A stretch of DNA of 57,202 bases from Phycisphaerae bacterium. Lineage in GTDB: Bacteria > Planctomycetota > Phycisphaerae > UBA1845. The translations under genes were made by a program, and so were the position numbers. Under the pieces are notes generated by a model. It had not been told where the DNA came from, searched no databases, and saw only the letters and a list, made by a program, of their open reading frames with translations. Position 1 is the first letter of the stretch, and each line of letters starts with the position of its first letter. Below are positions 10,525 to 21,800 of this stretch, piece by piece. The stretch is taken from assembly GCA_030429365.1 (NCBI GenBank), contig JAUIEW010000004.1, positions 1 through 57,202 of the forward strand, given 5' to 3'.

Positions 10525-10563
10525 TGGCGGCCTCCTGCTTCAAGACGGGAGGCCGTCTTTTTT
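10525..10563 (+). terminator. Rho-independent terminator after metallopeptidase gene
   Basis: GGCGGCCTCC-TGCTTCAAGAC-GGGAGGCCGTC followed by TTTTTT. Confidence 0.75.
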
Positions 10564-10653
10564 GACAAGATCACGTTCAAAGCGCACGATCAGTCCAACG
10601 CGATCAAACGTGTGACGCAAACAGAACCGCGCAAACGAAGGTGAGCCCGCACC

Positions 10654-11565
10654 ATGTCCGAATCAAAGTTTCAACTCGTGGGAATCGGCGAACTGCTCTG
10701 GGATTGCTTTGAGGACAAGCGCAAACCGGGCGGTGCGCCCGCCAACGTCGGCTTTCATGTCAACCAATTGGGCATGCACGCCACGATCGTTTCCAGTTTG
10801 GGCGCCGATGCGTTGGGCGACGAACTGCGCGGGTTCATGGAGGAGCACGGCCTCGACACGACGCAAATCCAGTCCGACCAGGAACATCCGACGTCAACAG
10901 TCAGCATCAAAATGGTACGGGCGGACCATCCGCAATACACCATCCACGAAAACGTCGCCTGGGATCACATCAAGTTCAACGACAAACTCCGCGCCGAGTG
11001 CGAAAAAGCCGACATCCTCTGCTACGGAACACTTGCCCAGCGATCGGCCGTTTCAAGACAAACGATTCAAGAATGTGTGGCGGCTGCGAAGAACGCCATC
11101 AAGATCTTTGACGTCAATCTTCGACCACCGTACTACGATCGCCAGACGGTCGAGGCGTCGCTGAAAACATGCAACATTGCAAAATTCAACGACGAAGAGT
11201 CCGAAGTGCTGTCCGGCATGCTTGAGTTGCCACTTCCCAACCTTGAGACGTTCGCGGAATCCATGCTTAAGCGCTACGGGCTTGATGCGGTTTGTATCAC
11301 CAAGGGCGGTGATGGCAGCTTGGTGATGACTGCCAGCGAGTCAGCCACCGCCCCCAGTCCTTCGATCACGGTCGCCGACACGGTCGGAGCTGGCGACGCG
11401 TTCACCGCAGCGCTTTCATTCGCCCAGTTGCATCGATGGAGCGCCAAAGCGACAGCCACCTTCGCCAATCAAATTGCCGGGAGAGTCGCGTCTGAATTCG
11501 GCGCGATGCCCCGCATTGACCGCAATGTCATCGAGGAATTGATTGAATCGGCGAAGGACCTGTAG
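10654..11565 (+). CDS. PfkB-family carbohydrate kinase (fructokinase-like)
   Basis: GGAPANVGFHVNQLG, VADTVGAGDAFTAALSFA. Confidence 0.9.
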   Translation: MSESKFQLVGIGELLWDCFEDKRKPGGAPANVGFHVNQLGMHATIVSSLGADALGDELRGFMEEHGLDTTQIQSDQEHPTSTVSIKMVRADHPQYTIHENVAWDHIKFNDKLRAECEKADILCYGTLAQRSAVSRQTIQECVAAAKNAIKIFDVNLRPPYYDRQTVEASLKTCNIAKFNDEESEVLSGMLELPLPNLETFAESMLKRYGLDAVCITKGGDGSLVMTASESATAPSPSITVADTVGAGDAFTAALSFAQLHRWSAKATATFANQIAGRVASEFGAMPRIDRNVIEELIESAKDL

Positions 11566-11580
11566 CGCCAAAACGATGCA

Positions 11581-12582
11581 CTAAACGACAGACGGCGCGT
11601 CCACCAAACGAGAAGGTGAGAAGGCGTGCTTATCTTCGACCGAACCGCGCATGATCGCGCCGGCTGCAAACTGCCCCACGGCATACGACGACGTCACCCC
11701 GTGCCCCCCAAGTCCGGCGACATGGAACAACCCACGGTAGCGCGCATCAAATCCGATCACAAACTTCTCGTCGGCTGCAAACACACGCTGACCGGTCCAT
11801 CGCGTCTTGATCCGAACCCCCGCAAGCTTCGGCTGATGCTTCTGGAACTTGGCGGCCAACATCTCCTCAACGGCATCATCGACAAGATAGTCGCCGGGAT
11901 CGCGCGTAGATTCATCGCACGCACAGAGCAAAAGCCCGCCCCCTTCGGGTCGAAAATAAAGACCGTTGACCACATCCCAAACAAACGGAAGCGTTGGATC
12001 GATTCCGTCCATCGATGGCGTGACATAAAGGTGTCTGTTCCGCGGTTCGAGCGGTAGTTTGCCAACCACACCAGCCCAAGGCCCCGCCGCGTTGACCAGC
12101 ACACGCGAACGGTACGTCGCGCCGTCGGTGCGAATCACGAAGCCATCGTCAACCGATTCCCACGCCAACACCGAGTTGTTGTATCGGACGTCTTGACCGC
12201 GCAAATAGGTCTGTAGCAGACCAGCCGGATCGACGATGCCATCATCCGGACACCACCGCCCAGCGCCTTCCGCCATCGGAAAATAGTCACTGACCGAATC
12301 ATCCCCCAAACCAAGCAGCACGCTCCCGGTTTTTCGAAACTCGCAATGCTCGCCAGAACGCAGAGCCGCCGCGCCAGCAACCGTGAACCGCGCGACATCC
12401 GGATCACCGACCCACGCCCGAATCATCGCGGCATTTCGGCCGGATGAATGCACGCCCGGGTCGTTCTCCTTTTCCAGCAGCACAACGTCCCCCGCACCCA
12501 GGCGTTTCAGATGATATGCCGTGGATGCGCCGGCGAGCCCGGCTCCTATGATCAAAATGTCGCATTGGTGCTGACCGCCCAT
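11581..12582 (-). CDS. FAD-dependent oxidoreductase (DAO / glycine oxidase-like)
   Basis: CDILIIGAGLAGASTAYHLKRLGAGDVVLLEKE (Rossmann GxGxxG); GLGGHGVTSSYAVG. Confidence 0.88.
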   Translation of the reverse strand: MGGQHQCDILIIGAGLAGASTAYHLKRLGAGDVVLLEKENDPGVHSSGRNAAMIRAWVGDPDVARFTVAGAAALRSGEHCEFRKTGSVLLGLGDDSVSDYFPMAEGAGRWCPDDGIVDPAGLLQTYLRGQDVRYNNSVLAWESVDDGFVIRTDGATYRSRVLVNAAGPWAGVVGKLPLEPRNRHLYVTPSMDGIDPTLPFVWDVVNGLYFRPEGGGLLLCACDESTRDPGDYLVDDAVEEMLAAKFQKHQPKLAGVRIKTRWTGQRVFAADEKFVIGFDARYRGLFHVAGLGGHGVTSSYAVGQFAAGAIMRGSVEDKHAFSPSRLVDAPSVV

Positions 12583-12716
12583 GACCCGATTCTAGCGAAT
12601 CGATGCCGAAAGGATAACCTGCCCCAATCGGTCATCATTCGCCGATAATCCCCATGTCAGCCGCCCTTGCCAGGAAGCAAACCCAGCGGCGCCACACAAG
12701 CACAAGCGACACGACA

Positions 12717-13109
12717 ATGCCAAGCGACCAACCCACGGGAGACAAATCCGCCGTCACGATCGAGTCGATCAGCGCCGTGACGCTTTCCACGCCCGACATG
12801 CGCGCGTCGATCGGGTTCTACACGTCGTTGGGATTCGAAAAAATCTACGGGGGCGAGGACGAGCCATTAACCAGTTTCCAGGTCGGACGGGGCTTTTTGA
12901 ATCTCATGCCCACCGATGACGGTGGACGCTCAACAACGTGGGGCCGCGTGATCATCTACGTGTCCAACGTCGACGCAATGTTCGAGCGGTGCCTTGCAAA
13001 TGGATGGAAGCCGTCAACCAAACCCGCTGACGCCCCCTGGGGTGAGCGGTACTTTCATATCTCAGACCCCGCAGGCCACGAGATCAGCTTTGCCCGTCCA
13101 ATCAATTAG
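12717..13109 (+). CDS. VOC family (glyoxalase/bleomycin resistance-like) protein
   Basis: ISAVTLSTPDMRASIGFYTSLGF...WGERYFHISDPAGHEISFARPI. Confidence 0.85.
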   Translation: MPSDQPTGDKSAVTIESISAVTLSTPDMRASIGFYTSLGFEKIYGGEDEPLTSFQVGRGFLNLMPTDDGGRSTTWGRVIIYVSNVDAMFERCLANGWKPSTKPADAPWGERYFHISDPAGHEISFARPIN

Positions 13110-13249
13110 GACGTGTCCAACACTGCTCGACACTTCAATCGATGTGAAATTGATTGCCACTGGAAAGCGGTTTGGTGATACAGGGGCATTGAATGAAACA
13201 GAGGTCCGAGTGATTCGGAGGCTGGGGTAAATCGGTGCCGCGAAAAGAA

Positions 13250-13753
13250 TCACCCCACCATAGCCGCTTTGTCTGGCGGTGGCGGAATCATTTGCACCGG
13301 TTTGACACACAGCGCGAATGAGAACTTGCCAAAGCGACCAACCATGGGCACTTCCAGCCACGCACCTTGCTTGCGCAACGCCGAGCTCTCAAAAGAACCA
13401 TCGGCATTGGAGACTTCGGCGAATTTCATCTCGGGGGTATGGGAGTTTTTTCGCACGAGCGTTTTGACCAACCTTGCGATCAGGTCCCCAGCCCACAAGT
13501 TCTGATCGGCAGGATCCATCTCCTCGGGAGCGCCCAGCATGGAAGCCGCGACACTTGCGACAGTCCCAGGAATATTCAAGACCATGTAGCCCTGATGGCT
13601 ACCGGATACCTCCACGACGGCTCGCACCGTTTCGTCGCTCGATCCCAAACCGCGGCTGACGGATGGTTTACCAACGCGGCACGGACAATCCAGCATCTTT
13701 TCAAATACCCTTCGGGTTGACACCATGAAGGGCCGGACGATCGCAGTGTTCAT
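13250..13753 (-). CDS. CheX-like chemotaxis phosphatase family protein
   Basis: MNTAIVRPFMVSTRRVFEKMLDC...GYMVLNIPGTVASVAASMLG; N-terminal and central pattern of CheX/CheC-like proteins. Confidence 0.6.
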   Translation of the reverse strand: MNTAIVRPFMVSTRRVFEKMLDCPCRVGKPSVSRGLGSSDETVRAVVEVSGSHQGYMVLNIPGTVASVAASMLGAPEEMDPADQNLWAGDLIARLVKTLVRKNSHTPEMKFAEVSNADGSFESSALRKQGAWLEVPMVGRFGKFSFALCVKPVQMIPPPPDKAAMVG

Positions 13754-14079
13754 GGACTGACCTTCGATTCCCAGGTACGTACGGGCTCCCCTGCCGTTGC
13801 TCCAGCACTACACCATCGAGGTGCAAGACATCAGCTTGACACGGTGCCTACATCTTACATTAACGACACCGAATTCACGTCTCCTTACAGAAACACACGA
13901 CCAAACTATGGGGTAGACTCCTCAACCATCGTACCCAGTATTGAATTCGGTTTTGCGACGTGGCAAGTTGATTGAAACCTAGAAGAAAGACGGGCCGAAA
14001 AGACCTCGCAGTGCAATGATGCCAGCGACGCTTTGGGTGATTTGACGCCAAACAATTCTTTGTGTTCAACAAGCGCGGA

Positions 14080-14547
14080 TCATTTCTTTCCGAGTGCCCG
14101 TTGTTTCTTAAAGAACTCGGTCAATGCCAAGCTACATGCATCCCCTTCGACGTCCGATAACACGGAAACCTGGTGGTTCGATCGGGGATCATCGACGATC
14201 GAATACAACGACCCACACGCCCCGAACTTCGGGTCCTCTGCCCCGAAGACCAATTGCTTGATTCGAGCCAGTACAATCGCCCCCGCGCACATCGGGCAGG
14301 GTTCCAGCGTCACGTAAAGGGTGCAGTCCGTCAGGCGCCAATCGCCAACCGCCGAACAGGCAGCCGTAATCGCCAACATCTCCGCATGGGCGGTCGGATC
14401 GCGCAGCGATTCCTTCTCATTGTGCCCGCGTCCAATAATGCGACCCTCGCGCACAACCACCGCCCCCACCGGAACCTCATCGTATTCCTCAGCGATGCGC
14501 GCTTCTTCGAGCGCCGCCCGCATGAATTTCTCGTGATCGATACTCAC
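14080..14547 (-). CDS. tadA: tRNA-specific adenosine deaminase
   Basis: [38 protein letters not shown] start overlapping the upstream stop (GTGA). Confidence 0.9.
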   Translation of the reverse strand: MSIDHEKFMRAALEEARIAEEYDEVPVGAVVVREGRIIGRGHNEKESLRDPTAHAEMLAITAACSAVGDWRLTDCTLYVTLEPCPMCAGAIVLARIKQLVFGAEDPKFGACGSLYSIVDDPRSNHQVSVLSDVEGDACSLALTEFFKKQRALGKK

Positions 14548-15437
14548 GACAGACGCTCCAGCAATTCCACGAACCACTCGCCTCCGAACGTCTCCCATCC
14601 AAATAAACACAATGCCGACATCGCCACCGGCGTGGTCCGCCTGGCTTGCATCATGTAGTTCCCCACGTCCGTCTCCGAAACATGAATTCGATCGACGCCC
14701 ATGTGCTCTGCGGTCTTTGAAGAAACGTCCACCCGGTTTGCAACCTCGTCGACATCCATGCCCACCCGCGCCGCGAAAACGAGTTCCGGCTGCCATATCG
14801 ATCGGTCGTACACCAACCCAAGGCATTCAAGTCCGGTCAGGTCTTCGGGCTTCAACGCCAGTTCTTCGCAGATTTCCCGAGTCACGGCTGCAAACACATC
14901 GATTCCCCCGTCTTTGTCGCGATCGTCGGCATCCAGCCCCCCGCCGAAAGTATGAACGGCGCCCGGTTGATCGACGACCTTGGCGCTGCGATGACCGAGG
15001 AGAATGGTTGCGGGTTCACTTTCGCAAACGATCAACGCGCTGACGCCGATCGCGTTGGCAAAGGCATCGCGGCCAACCTCGCCAATCAATTGCCCGTTTC
15101 GCAGATTTGTTCCGAGAAATGACTTGTAGTCCGTCGGCCCGACGTCGATGCGTAACGCGCCATCAACCAACGCATGATCGACATGACGAACGAGATCACC
15201 GTTGAACAGCACAGCGCCGTTGCGATCGGCCAACGCCCGTTCACGCGACCACACGCCTTCGATCAGCCGCTCCAGTACGTCAGTGGTTTGGCGTGGCGTG
15301 TCGCTCCAACACAGCTTGACACAATCCCGTGCGAACGGACCGGCAACTTCAACGCTTGCCAACCGCGCGATCTTCTCCAATCGATGGGCGGGAAACGCCG
15401 ACATGCCACACTCCGACCGACGCAAGCCCCTACTCAA
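14544..15437 (-). CDS. NUDIX-like hydrolase family protein
   Basis: [34 protein letters not shown] (NUDIX-box-like, GX5EX7REUXEE region). Confidence 0.6.
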   Translation of the reverse strand: MSRGLRRSECGMSAFPAHRLEKIARLASVEVAGPFARDCVKLCWSDTPRQTTDVLERLIEGVWSRERALADRNGAVLFNGDLVRHVDHALVDGALRIDVGPTDYKSFLGTNLRNGQLIGEVGRDAFANAIGVSALIVCESEPATILLGHRSAKVVDQPGAVHTFGGGLDADDRDKDGGIDVFAAVTREICEELALKPEDLTGLECLGLVYDRSIWQPELVFAARVGMDVDEVANRVDVSSKTAEHMGVDRIHVSETDVGNYMMQARRTTPVAMSALCLFGWETFGGEWFVELLERLS

Positions 15438-16107
15438 CGTCGCGGGTGAAGAACACGCCCGGTGAAACGTCTTCGTCGTCGGTGTTTAGAAAGAAGAACG
15501 TCACCACCTGGCCAGCCTGTGCCGTGAAAGGTGCAAACGTCCGCAGAATCTCATCGCCAGCCGCATTGCGAATCTGCAAGACCAACTCCCCCGCATCGAC
15601 CGCGACATATTCGCTGACGTCGCGGAACATCATGTCGTCCACCAAGAGCGTCCCATCAGACAGGTTGATATCCACTTCGGGACCGTCGGGGTGCACGTTC
15701 ACAAAGCGAAGTCGCGTCATGCCAGCCGCCGGAGCGGAATTGTCGTCGTCCAGCAATACTGCCTCGATTTCGTCGAATACGTTGAGGAGGAGGATCGTCG
15801 ACGCCGTGTCCACAGCCAACGAAACGTCCGCATCGACTAGGGACGGTTCCGAACAATCGTCGCCGTCGGCTACGAAGTTGACAGTGAAGTTCGATGCAGC
15901 CACTTGACCGTATGAGGTCCCGGGACGCTCTCCGCCGATCGCATCGAACGCGACCGTCCCGTCGTCAAAGCAGCCGTCGAGCAGCGGCGAATCGGGACTT
16001 GCGTTGATCGCCCGAAGCGACGCGGTTTCCTGAGGCGGTGCTGGGGTGCAACCGGCGATGGCAATCGACACTAAAACCGTTGGCAAGAATCGATGAAATC
16101 GAAACAT
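15430..16107 (-). CDS. DUF4397-like lipoprotein
   Basis: MFRFHRFLPTVLVSIAIAGC lipobox; LRAINASPDSPLLD..., LRFVNVHPDGPEVDI pattern. Confidence 0.7.
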   Translation of the reverse strand: MFRFHRFLPTVLVSIAIAGCTPAPPQETASLRAINASPDSPLLDGCFDDGTVAFDAIGGERPGTSYGQVAASNFTVNFVADGDDCSEPSLVDADVSLAVDTASTILLLNVFDEIEAVLLDDDNSAPAAGMTRLRFVNVHPDGPEVDINLSDGTLLVDDMMFRDVSEYVAVDAGELVLQIRNAAGDEILRTFAPFTAQAGQVVTFFFLNTDDEDVSPGVFFTRDVE

Positions 16108-16316
16108 AAAATCACGTCTCCCAAGTCAGGTCAGCCGCATGGCTCCATCCATGCGCGTGCGTCGGATTCTAAAGGCAACTCGCCGCTGGTGCGAATATGG
16201 CGAATTGGCGACCATCACGCACGCCGGCAGCTTGATGCCCGATTCGGGCGGCGCTACACTGCTGGCATCAGACAAATCGATGCCAGCAACCTCCAAGACC
16301 GGCAGAGATCCGCCCC

Positions 16317-17363
16317 ATGAGACGAACCATTGCCCAACTGCTTCTTATCGTTCTGGTCATCGGACTGGGCTGGGGGATCGTTTCCACTGCGCCAAAGATC
16401 GCGGAACAATATCGCCAGATGCGCGAAACCGGTGACGCGATGGCCCTTCCGTTCTTGGGCATCGTGGGTGTGGGCGCACTGTTGGTACTAAGCGGCGCAT
16501 CCTATGCTGGCTGGCTGATCTGGCGCGAACTCGCATCTCCAAGAACCAAGCGCCATCGCAAGATCGAAACGATGTCCGACGCGCAAATCGCCCGCGAAAC
16601 GCGCAAACACATTTCCCGCGCCGAGAAGAAACAAGCATCGCCATCGACGACCGGACCGCTGTCTTCCGATCAACGCGAACTGCGCGACGAACTTCGCAAC
16701 CTCGATCGCAAGTCCGCCGAAAGCACGCTCGAAGTCATCGTCTTCGGCGCGATCAACGGCGGCAAATCGTCGCTGCTCAACGCCATCTGCGGACAAGACC
16801 GTTTCGCCACCGACGTGGTCGGCGGCGCCACCACCCAATCGTCTGAAATCAGCTTTCCTGATCAAGGTAAGATCATCCTGCGCGACACGCCCGGCTTGCA
16901 GGAGGTCTTCGGTGATCGGCGGGCGCTCATCGCGCGAACCCAAGTCGGAAAAGCCGACGTGGTGGTCTTCGTCATCGCCGACGATCTGCGCAGCTTCGAG
17001 CTCGACGAAATCAAAGACGTCGCTTCAATTCCCAAACGCGTCATCGTCTGTTTCAACAAGCGCGACTGCTTCACGAAGACCGACGCCAATGCCCTGCACC
17101 GGCGCATCATCGAACGCCTCGACGGAATTGTCGAACCGTCTGACGTCGTGCAAACCCAGGCGATCGACGTCGCCCAAACCGTCGAAATCCAAAAAGCCGA
17201 CGGAACCGTGGAGACGCGCACTGACACCAAACCGCGCGACGTGTCCGCCCTCAACGAGCGACTACTGTCCATCCTGGAATCCGAAGGCCAAAAGCTGCTC
17301 GTTCGAACCATGCTGCAACGGGCGAGAGAACTGGAAAACCTGACCACGCAACCTCAAGAATAA
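16317..17363 (+). CDS. membrane-anchored Era-like GTPase
   Basis: GAINGGKSSLLNAI (P-loop), RDTPGLQEVF, CFNKRD; two N-terminal TM segments. Confidence 0.8.
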   Translation: MRRTIAQLLLIVLVIGLGWGIVSTAPKIAEQYRQMRETGDAMALPFLGIVGVGALLVLSGASYAGWLIWRELASPRTKRHRKIETMSDAQIARETRKHISRAEKKQASPSTTGPLSSDQRELRDELRNLDRKSAESTLEVIVFGAINGGKSSLLNAICGQDRFATDVVGGATTQSSEISFPDQGKIILRDTPGLQEVFGDRRALIARTQVGKADVVVFVIADDLRSFELDEIKDVASIPKRVIVCFNKRDCFTKTDANALHRRIIERLDGIVEPSDVVQTQAIDVAQTVEIQKADGTVETRTDTKPRDVSALNERLLSILESEGQKLLVRTMLQRARELENLTTQPQE

Positions 17364-17368
17364 ACGCG

Positions 17369-18724
17369 ATGACCAACGACGCACCCGACAATCCCAACCC
17401 GACCGAAGCGCAGCACGCCTTCTTCGAAGAATCCGCGCGTTCGCTCGAGCGTATCCTTGAGGACGTGCGCAACGCCTCGCCCGAAGAGCGGCACCTGATG
17501 GCCGAAGACCTCGCCCAACTGGAAGCGATGCAGGAAAAACTCCGCCAGGGCGAAGTCCACATCCTTTGCTTCGGTTCGATCAACGTCGGCAAAAGCTCAC
17601 TGATCAACGCCCTGCGTGCAGAGTCCGACGCCGAAACCGGACCCATCGGCGGCTGGACGACCGCCAACAAGCGTTACGACTGGGCCACCTGCTCTTACAA
17701 AGTCCCGGGACTCGCCAACTCCAAGGTTGTGCTTGTCGATACGCCCGGACTCAACGAAGTCGACGGCGCAGAACGCGCCAGGATGGCCCACGATGCCGCG
17801 TCGGCTGCCGATTTAATCCTCTTCGTCGTCGCCGACGATTTCATGGACGTGCAATACGACGCACTCAGGCAACTGGCTGAAGCCCGCAAACCGATCATCG
17901 TCGTCTTCAACAAAACCGACACGCGCAAGCCCGACGAACTCCAGCGTCTCCTCGCAAAGATCCGCGACGATCGCGTGCCCAAGTTCATCAAACCCGAAGA
18001 CGTCGTCGCAGTGGCAGCCAACCCCATGCCGCGCCTCCGCATCATCGAACGCGCCGACGGAACCACCATCGAAGAGGAATATCAACCACCGCCCGACATC
18101 GAAGCGCTGCAAATCCGCATGCTCGAAATCCTCGGCGCGGAAGGCAAGGCGCTCATCGCGCTCAACTCAGCCGTCTTCTCGTCAGACAAAGCCGACCGCC
18201 TCATCGCGGTGAAGGAATCCATTCGCAGCCAGCAAGCCGAAAAGATCGTGCGCAACTTCGCCATCGGAAAAGCGCTGGCCGTCGCGTTCAACCCGGTGCC
18301 GATCGCTGACATCGCTGGCGGCGCACTCGTCGATGCGAAGATGATCCACAGCATCGCGGACATTTACGATTGTCGATTGTCTGCGAAACAAGTGCGCTCG
18401 CTGATTCTGGAAATCGGTAAGAGCGCAGGTTGGGTCGCCGGCGCCGAATGGATCACCCACGCTGGTTCCGGCGTGCTGAAAACGCTGACATTTGGTGTCA
18501 GTACGCTCGTTACCGGACCCATGCAGGCCTGCGCAGCCGCCGTCGGTTCTTACATTGTGGGGAAAGCCGCCCAGCACTATATTGTGCACGGCGAGGGATG
18601 GGGAAAAGACGGGGCAAAGAAGGTCATTCTCCGCATCATCAAAGACGCTGCCGCCGGTGGTAAAATCGACGACCTCAAGGACGAGATCAAGCAGCGCATC
18701 GCGCAGAATCGTCACGCATCCTGA
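17369..18724 (+). CDS. Era-like GTPase with DUF697-like C-terminal domain
   Basis: GSINVGKSSLINAL, VDTPGLNEV, VFNKTD; FNPVPIADIAGGALVDAKMIHSIADIYD. Confidence 0.82.
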   Translation: MTNDAPDNPNPTEAQHAFFEESARSLERILEDVRNASPEERHLMAEDLAQLEAMQEKLRQGEVHILCFGSINVGKSSLINALRAESDAETGPIGGWTTANKRYDWATCSYKVPGLANSKVVLVDTPGLNEVDGAERARMAHDAASAADLILFVVADDFMDVQYDALRQLAEARKPIIVVFNKTDTRKPDELQRLLAKIRDDRVPKFIKPEDVVAVAANPMPRLRIIERADGTTIEEEYQPPPDIEALQIRMLEILGAEGKALIALNSAVFSSDKADRLIAVKESIRSQQAEKIVRNFAIGKALAVAFNPVPIADIAGGALVDAKMIHSIADIYDCRLSAKQVRSLILEIGKSAGWVAGAEWITHAGSGVLKTLTFGVSTLVTGPMQACAAAVGSYIVGKAAQHYIVHGEGWGKDGAKKVILRIIKDAAAGGKIDDLKDEIKQRIAQNRHAS

Positions 18725-18894
18725 TTGATACCAGCGCCGAAGCTGTCGATCAAAATGGTGCGAAACGGTTGCGCGATCGCCGTGTCTGCGTATTTTCGCA
18801 GCACGGCGCACTAAGCATCCTTGATTCCAGCCCCCGGCTTGGCCAACAATAACGAGTGGCTGGGTTGTTTTCGTCAACAGCACCGGACGTTCCT

Positions 18895-21800
18895 ATGCGA
18901 ATCAAAATCAATGCTCTTTTCATCACGCTGATCTGCGCGCTGCCCGCGACTGCATTCGACCCAATCGCGGGCGATTACTCACGCGACAATCCGCTGCACA
19001 TCCGCGTGATGTCCTACAACACGCAGCGTAACTTCATCTCGGATCCTGGAAGCGACGACACATTCAATCGCATCCTCGTCGCCGTCGATCCAGACGTGAT
19101 CGTGTTTCAGGAAATCGAAACCGACGTCGCCCAATCCACGATGATCGCTCGCCTCAATGCGGTCCTGCCTCCGCCTTCGGGAAGTTGGCAGGTGCAGTTC
19201 GGGTTGACAGGTGGTATTCGCAATGTGCTGGCTTCGCGATTCCCCTTGGCCGACACGCGGACAGATACGATCCCCGCATCGGCAACGCGCGGCGTCACCA
19301 TTGGCCGCATCGACTTGCCCGATTCAATTTATGCCGACGACATTTACGTCATGGGGGTCCACCTCAAAGCGTTCAGCGGTAGCGAAGAAGATGCCCTGCG
19401 ACAACAAAGTGCCGATGCAATCACAAACTGGTTGGCGGACGCGCGCGGTGTCGTTCGACCATCCGGCAACAACATCGTCTTGCCCAATAGCACACCGATG
19501 ATCGTCATGGGCGATTTCAACCTCGTCGGCCCGAGCATCCAGCCGGAACTCACGCTGACAAACGGCGACATTCAAAATGAAGCGACCTACGGAACGGATG
19601 TGAAAGGTGACTGGGACAACACCGACATGGGCGACCTCATGCCCGCAGACCCATTCACAGGCGACACCGACACCTGGCCCAGCACGTCGGGCAACCCCAG
19701 TTCGCGACTCGACCGCTTCATCTACACCGACAGTTCGACGGTGGTGGCCAACAGCTTCGTCCTCAATACGTTGAACATGAACAGTGCGGCGCTTACGGGA
19801 ACGGGGTTGTTTTCGAACGACACCACGTCGTCGAACTCGGCCGACCACCTGCCGATCGTGATGGACATCGAAATTGTTCAGGACTGCAACGAAAACTCGA
19901 TCCCTGACGAAGTCGAGATCGCAGCCGGCACCGCCACCGACTGCAACGCGAACATGATCCCAGACGACTGCGAGGGGTTGGACGATTGCAACAACAACGG
20001 CATCGCCGACCTGTGCGATATCGCCAACGAACAAAGCCTCGACTGCAACAACAACATCGTCCCCGACGAATGCGAACCGCCCGCAGACTGCAACGCCAAC
20101 GGGATTCAGGACATTTGCGACATCGCAGCCGGCACCAGCAGCGACTGCAACGACAACGATGTACCCGATCTGTGCGAACTCATGCAGGGCGCGGAAGATT
20201 GCAACGCCAACGACGTCCCCGACGAATGTGAGCCGGACGAAGACTGCAACAACAACGGCACGCAGGACATCTGCGACATCGCCAACGAAACCAGCATCGA
20301 CTGTGACGGCAACAGCGTACCCGATTCATGCGAACTCGACGGGACCGACGACGTCGTCGTGTTGGCCAGCGATTTTGAAACGCAGTTCCCACCGACCGGA
20401 TGGTCTGCCAGCGGTTTGTGGCATGGCTCAACCGATTGCCCGAGAACCAACTCCTGCGACCCGGTCGCCTGGGCCTACTTTGGCGACGACACGGTCTGCA
20501 ACTTCGCAACCGGCTTGACCGAAGTCGGCGTGATGTCTGCACCACAAGTGACGATCCCATCCGGCGCCCTCTCCGCGACGCTGACTTACTGCTCCGCATA
20601 CAACGGCGAAGGCGGCAATGCCAACGCCTCTGGTTTCGATTGGGCATACGTGACCGTCAATGGTGCGGAAGTTGACGACGCGGGCGTTGACGGCGTTCAA
20701 AACACCTGGGAAGTTCGCACGGTCAACTTAGACGCCTACATCGGGCAAACGATCAACCTTGAATGGCGATTCGACTCGCGCGACGGATCGGTCAATACCG
20801 GTCTCGGTTGGCAGGTCGACAACATCGAACTCATCGCGCCAACGCCAGCCGACCGCGACTGCAACCAAAACGGCACCCTCGATTCTTGCGAGATCGACGC
20901 CGGCAGCGCCGACGACTGCAACCTCGACGGCATCCCCGACGAATGCAGTCCCGACTGCAACGCGAATACCATTCCCGATGTGTGTGATGCTGTTGCGCTA
21001 CTGACGGGTCAGCCCGAGGACAACGAGCGGTGCTTGGGCGGCGACGCCAACTTCAGCGTCACCGTGACCGAACCAACCGCAAGCATTCAATGGTTCAAGG
21101 GAGCGACGCCGCTTGCCGATGGCGGAACCGTTTCCGGCGCAAACACTGAAAACCTGACGATCACCAATGTGGGTGTATCAGACGAAGGAAGCTATCACTG
21201 CGTCGTCACCGATGGGTGTGTCGTGGCGACCAGCGATCCCGCCTCGCTTGATGTCGTGGGCACGCCCGCGACGATTACCGGCCAGCCCGAATTCCTCATT
21301 GAGAAATGCGCTGGCGAAGACACTTCATTCTCCGTCAGCGCCGCTGGTTCAGAACCGCTGCACTACGAATGGCGGAGGAATGGACAACCCATCGGCGCTC
21401 CTGACGCGCCAACACTGAACCTGAATTTCGTCACGACCGATGACTCCGGCGACTACACGTGCATGGTCTCCAATGCGTGCGGGTCTGAACTGTCCTCGAT
21501 CGGCGAACTCGCAGTGGGCGGCGGAGCGTTCACTCAGCATCCAGCCGACACCTGCGTCGAGTCCGGCGCGAACATTGTGCTGCAAGCGTCAGCGGCTGGC
21601 AGCGGATTCCTTTGGGCGTGGACGAAGGATGGCCTTGGCATCGCCAATGGCGGGCAGATTTCCGGCGCAACAACCGGAACGTTGACCATCTCCAATGCCA
21701 CCGCAGCCAATGCTGGCGACTACATCGCGTACGCGTACAACACCGCGCCGCTTTGCGTCAACGCCAGCAGCCCAGCCACCGTGTCTGTTGACGGCTGCGA

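Noticed and set aside
18182-18883. 233-aa minus-strand ORF
   Set aside because: Antisense to the second GTPase gene; no motif
19882-20990. Short regularly spaced DNA repeats (gactgcaac...) resembling a CRISPR-like array
   Set aside because: They are in-frame codons for DCNxNxIPDxC protein repeats within one long ORF; units are variable and there are no unique spacers
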